A stretch of 7,396 bases of DNA from the NCBI GenBank assembly GCA_937899145.1, contig CALBPW010000206.1, positions 1 through 7,396 of the forward strand, in the 5' to 3' direction. The position numbers were made by a program, and so were the translations under genes. This stretch comes from an uncultured Bacteroidota bacterium (GTDB taxonomy: Bacteria; Bacteroidota; Bacteroidia; Bacteroidales; SZUA-534). Shown piece after piece: positions 5,900-7,396 of the stretch (its first letter is position 1; the number at the start of each line of letters is the position of its first letter). The notes below the pieces were generated by a model, which made no database searches, had not been told where the DNA came from, and saw only the letters and a list, made by a program, of their open reading frames with translations.

Positions 5900-7396
5900 T
5901 TAACCAAGGACATTAACTGCATTATTAATTCTCGAAAGAGTTTCAGCTTTGCCAATAAACTCACAAATATCGAAAATGCTTGGTCCTTGGCTAATGCCCA
6001 AAATGGCGATGCGCAAAGTATTCATAAGTTGTCCCATCGACAGCTGATTATCCATAATCCACTGATGAATGGCAGGCTCAGTTTCAGTAGCTGTAACCGA
6101 TTCATATTCCGATAGTTTTACTGCAAGTTTCTTCAAATTTTCAACATTTTCAGGCTTCCAAAATTTATTAACCGATTTTTCATCGTATTGTTTTGGCGCT
6201 ACAAACATAAACTCAGTAAGTTGCAGTAAATCTTTTGGGAATGTCGCACGTTCCTTTATCAGCGATACGGCTTTTGAAGCACGCTCAATGGTAGTATTTA
6301 CGCCAATTTCAGCAAGCATCGGCAACAATAATTTTGCCAATTCAACATCATCGGTATGGCGCAGATATTGAGCATTGAACCAGCGGGCTTTTTCAGGATT
6401 AAAGCGGGCACCAGCCTTGCTGACTTTTTCAAGTGAGAATGCTGCAATCAATTCGTCCATCGTGAAAATTTCTTGTTCAGTACCCGGATTCCAGCCAAGC
6501 AATGCCAACATATTTATGAATGCCTGAGGCAGATAGCCATCTTCGCGATAGCCTGACGACACCTCGCCATCGGGCGCAACCCAACGCAACGGGAACACAG
6601 GGAAACCAAATTTATCGCCATCGCGTTTGCTGAGTTTGCCTTGTCCTTGCGGCTTTAGCAAAAGAGGCAAATGAGCAAATTCGGGCTGCGTATCTGTCCA
6701 ACCGAAAGCCCGATAAAGCAAGTAGTGAAGCGGCAACGACGGCAACCACTCCTCGCCCCTAATAACATGCGTAATTTCCATCAAATGGTCGTCAACAATG
6801 TTTGCCAAATGATATGTTGGCAATTGGTCGGACGATTTATACAACACCTTATCGTCAAGAGTCGATGTATTGATGGTGATGTGTCCGCGAATTATGTCGT
6901 CCATTTCAACGTTCTCATTTTCAGGCATTTTAAAGCGGACAACCCATTGGTCACCACTTGCAATCCGCTGTTGGATTTCGTCAGCCGAAAGTTTCAATGA
7001 TGTTTCTAACTGATTACGAACCTGATAGTTATATGCAAAAGTTTGACCTTTTGATTCAGCTTCTTTACGCAGAGCATCAAGCGAGTCGGCAGAATCGAAA
7101 GCATAATAGGCATCGCCCGACTCAACAAGTTGCTGAGCATATTTAAGATAAATAGCCTTGCGCTCACTTTGACGATATGGAGCATGTGGCCCGCCTTGCT
7201 CAACACCTTCGTCGGTTTTAATTCCACACCATTTAAGTGCCTCAATTATATAGCCTTCGGCACCGGGCACAAAGCGCTGTGAATCAGTATCTTCAACACG
7301 AAGAATAAAATCGCCGCCATTCTTACGGGCGAATAAATAGTTATACAATGCAGTACGGACACCACCAATGTGAAGTGCTCCCGTTGGACTTGGTGC
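5900..7396 (-). CDS. gltX: Glutamyl-tRNA synthetase, N-terminus cut by window edge
   Basis: This class I aminoacyl-tRNA synthetase charges tRNA(Glu) with glutamate using ATP. The frame is open to base 7396, giving 498 visible residues, and the first are APSPTGALHIGG. The HIGH-type motif is HIGG at visible residues 9-12, so only about ten residues are missing and the true start lies outside the window. The TTG at 7348-7346 is an internal Leu codon in LYNYLFAR, not a start. RVEDTD, the active-site segment PTYHLANIVDDH (about 193-204), HVIRGEEW and the KMSKS-type loop KLSKR (254-258) are all present. About 23 residues after that loop (260-282, GDKFGFPVFPL... through GEVSSG) are absent from the E. 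coli enzyme and, as I recall, typical of Bacteroidota. The C-terminal anticodon-binding helices end normally with a TAA stop, and an intrinsic terminator follows. The visible gene appears intact. Confidence 0.97.
   Translation of the reverse strand, partial: APSPTGALHIGGVRTALYNYLFARKNGGDFILRVEDTDSQRFVPGAEGYIIEALKWCGIKTDEGVEQGGPHAPYRQSERKAIYLKYAQQLVESGDAYYAFDSADSLDALRKEAESKGQTFAYNYQVRNQLETSLKLSADEIQQRIASGDQWVVRFKMPENENVEMDDIIRGHITINTSTLDDKVLYKSSDQLPTYHLANIVDDHLMEITHVIRGEEWLPSLPLHYLLYRAFGWTDTQPEFAHLPLLLKPQGQGKLSKRDGDKFGFPVFPLRWVAPDGEVSSGYREDGYLPQAFINMLALLGWNPGTEQEIFTMDELIAAFSLEKVSKAGARFNPEKARWFNAQYLRHTDDVELAKLLLPMLAEIGVNTTIERASKAVSLIKERATFPKDLLQLTEFMFVAPKQYDEKSVNKFWKPENVENLKKLAVKLSEYESVTATETEPAIHQWIMDNQLSMGQLMNTLRIAILGISQGPSIFDICEFIGKAETLSRINNAVNVLG

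Noticed and set aside
6671..7000. 109-codon plus-strand frame opposite gltX
   Set aside because: It is antisense to conserved synthetase sequence and has no recognisable protein features. The 6069-6371 frame is rejected for the same reason.
7346..7348. TTG as the start codon of gltX
   Set aside because: The frame continues upstream through the conserved APSPTG and HIGG residues to the window edge, so TTG is an internal Leu codon.

Overview
The window reads as ordinary chromosomal DNA from a member of the Bacteroidota, probably a Bacteroidales-like lineage. Four things suggest this. The glutamyl-tRNA synthetase carries the insertion after the KMSKS-type loop that I associate with this phylum. 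There is a BatA-type double-transmembrane/vWA protein. The start codons have AT-rich leaders with no recognisable Shine-Dalgarno sequence. One promoter candidate has a perfect TAnnTTTG -7 element. Every convincing gene is on the minus strand, so transcription runs from the right edge to the left.

From right to left there appear to be three transcription units. (1) gltX (7396-5900) is cut at its 5' end by the window edge and ends in a clear intrinsic terminator (5847-5878). (2) A 668-residue BatA/vWA-type membrane protein (5812-3806) is followed after 18 bases by a YycJ/WalJ-type metallo-beta-lactamase-fold hydrolase (3787-3026). A probable A/U-rich terminator (2935-2970) closes this unit. (3) A secreted M23 (LytM-type) metallopeptidase with Ig-like C-terminal modules (2880-1171) overlaps anmK (1174-89) in an ATGA junction. 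After 27 more bases comes the first 20 codons of a secreted-protein gene (61-1), which runs off the left edge.

Unit 3 is the most coherent functionally. A periplasmic peptidoglycan endopeptidase is translationally coupled to the cytoplasmic kinase that returns 1,6-anhydro-MurNAc to metabolism, and another exported protein follows. Unit 2 pairs a membrane-anchored vWA protein with a soluble metal-dependent hydrolase, and the sequence does not explain why. gltX is a housekeeping gene separated from unit 2 by its terminator.

I found no tRNA, rRNA, CRISPR array, insertion sequence, phage gene or toxin-antitoxin pair, and no stretch over 300 bases without a gene. I see no strong evidence for an undescribed system. 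The points worth a second look are the M23-anmK coupling, the lone BatA-type protein beside the hydrolase, the compact terminator/promoter boundaries, and a departure from the usual motif in AnmK.
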